From: Acidobacteriaceae bacterium
GTDB taxonomy: Bacteria > Acidobacteriota > Terriglobia > Terriglobales > Acidobacteriaceae
NCBI GenBank assembly: GCA_030039895.1
Contig: JASHUR010000372.1
Span: forward strand, 1 to 5,522
Length of the DNA stretch: 5,522 nt
Direction: 5' to 3'
Shown here piece after piece: positions 4,991-5,522 of this stretch; position 1 is the stretch's first letter; each line of letters begins with the position of its first letter. Position numbers and translations under genes: made by a program. The notes beneath the pieces are model-generated. The model was not told the DNA's origin. It saw only the letters and a program-made list of their open reading frames with translations, and did no database searches.

Positions 4991-5030
4991 AAGCGGCTAG
5001 CAGATTGAGTCTGCCGGCCGCTTCTTTTTT
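4991..5030 (+). terminator. Rho-independent terminator of the kinase-STAS operon
   Basis: AAGCGGC (4991-4997) pairs perfectly with GCCGCTT (5017-5023). Inside it, GCAGA (5000-5004) pairs with TCTGC (5010-5014) around a TTGAG loop, with a 2x2 internal loop between the stems. CTTTTTT (5024-5030) follows directly. This is a convincing intrinsic terminator for plus-strand transcripts. In the opposite direction only TTTTC follows, so it may also slow transcripts arriving from the convergent lemA gene. Confidence 0.9.
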
Positions 5031-5036
5031 GGTCTG

Positions 5037-5054
5037 AAAAGACCGATGACGGTC
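5037..5054 (-). terminator. small candidate terminator of lemA, overlapping its stop
   Basis: On the minus strand GACCG (5054-5050) and CGGTC (5045-5041) form a 5-bp stem with a TCAT loop, followed by TTTTC. The stem includes bases of the lemA TGA. An alternative hairpin, GGTC (5031-5034) with GACC (5041-5044), excludes it. The stem is short, so this is only a plausible terminator. Confidence 0.35.
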
Positions 5055-5522
5055 AGAACTTTACCACCGGCGCATTCTGCGAGGCCGGGCTGGCGGTGAA
5101 GTAGGCGGTATCGGGGCTGAATCCGGCCATGCCGGCCCAGATGTTGTTCGGGAACTGGCGGATATAGGTGTTGTAGTCCTGTAGCGCTTCGTTGTAGCGG
5201 CGCCGCTCGACAGCAATTCGATTCTCGGTCCCTTCCAGTTGGTCCTGCAGGGCCAGGAAGTTCTGATTCGCCTTCAGGTTCGGATACGCCTCCGACAGCG
5301 CGAGCAGTCTTCCGATTGCGGAATCCAACTGGCCGCTGGCTTGAATCTCACCCTTGCGATCATTGGTCTTCTGCGCATTCAGCAGGCCCGCGTTCGCGTT
5401 GGCAACGTCAGCAAACACCGTTTCCTCGTGGGTCGCATAGCCCTTTACCGTGGCGACCAGGTTCGGAATCAGGTCCGACCGGCGCTGAAGCTGAGTCTGC
5501 ACGTTCGCCCACTGGGTCTGGT
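5053..5522 (-). CDS. lemA: LemA family protein, C-terminal part (cut by window edge)
   Basis: The last 155 residues of a LemA-family protein are visible; the start and the N-terminal membrane anchor lie beyond the window. The hallmark QLQRRSDLIPNLVATVKGYA is near the beginning of the visible part, followed by long coiled helices with LSEAYPNLKANQNFLALQ and NRIAVERRRYNEALQDYNTY, and the family ending FPNNIWAG...APVVKF. LemA proteins are anchored by one N-terminal helix, with a helical bundle outside the cytoplasm; their function is poorly defined. They are often encoded beside TPM-domain (YgcG-like) or M48 peptidase genes, which could not be seen here. A GTG at 5502 is internal, because the reading frame and family similarity continue upstream (WAN). 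It is convergent with the kinase-STAS operon. Confidence 0.94.
   Translation of the reverse strand, partial: QTQWANVQTQLQRRSDLIPNLVATVKGYATHEETVFADVANANAGLLNAQKTNDRKGEIQASGQLDSAIGRLLALSEAYPNLKANQNFLALQDQLEGTENRIAVERRRYNEALQDYNTYIRQFPNNIWAGMAGFSPDTAYFTASPASQNAPVVKF

Overview
The window is moderately GC-rich, densely coded bacterial chromosome. The gene set points to a soil-type bacterium, most likely an acidobacterium: a CspA-type cold-shock protein, an NRAMP-type transporter beside a PRC/MgtE_N/CBS protein, an anti-sigma kinase with a STAS partner, LemA, and a four-helix-bundle S23-family protein. That placement is inference from gene content; there is no rRNA or other phylogenetic marker here.

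Layout. Minus strand, 1-283: N-terminal part of an alpha/beta hydrolase, cut by the window edge. Minus, 434-637: cold-shock protein with a leader of possible regulatory importance (638-821). Minus, 822-2066: NRAMP-superfamily metal transporter. Plus, 2196-2546: S23/IVP-type four-helix-bundle protein, flanked on both sides by arrays of a 7-bp repeat (core TGGCT) in inverted orientation. Minus, 2669-3931: soluble protein with PRC-barrel-like, MgtE_N and paired CBS domains. Plus, 4119-4583 and 4597-4947: a GHKL anti-sigma-type kinase and a STAS anti-anti-sigma protein, ending at a strong intrinsic terminator (4991-5030). Minus, 5053-5522: C-terminal part of LemA, cut by the window edge.

How the genes fit together. 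The MgtE_N/CBS protein and the NRAMP transporter are read in the same direction. They look like a two-gene divalent-metal (probably magnesium) unit: a cytosolic sensor and a membrane carrier. The carrier has lost the canonical NRAMP metal-site methionine, which fits Mg2+ better than Mn2+ or Fe2+. The kinase and STAS genes form a partner-switching module whose target sigma factor or effector is not in the window.

The most unusual structure is the cassette at about 2067-2679. A small four-helix-bundle gene, antisense to its neighbours, sits between two outward-reading heptamer arrays. It is wedged between the sensor and the transporter. An AAGGAG Shine-Dalgarno-like sequence abuts one end, and the transporter ATG, which has no ribosome-binding site of its own, abuts the other. 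This looks like insertion of a repeat-bounded element into an operon, exactly between a ribosome-binding site and its start codon.
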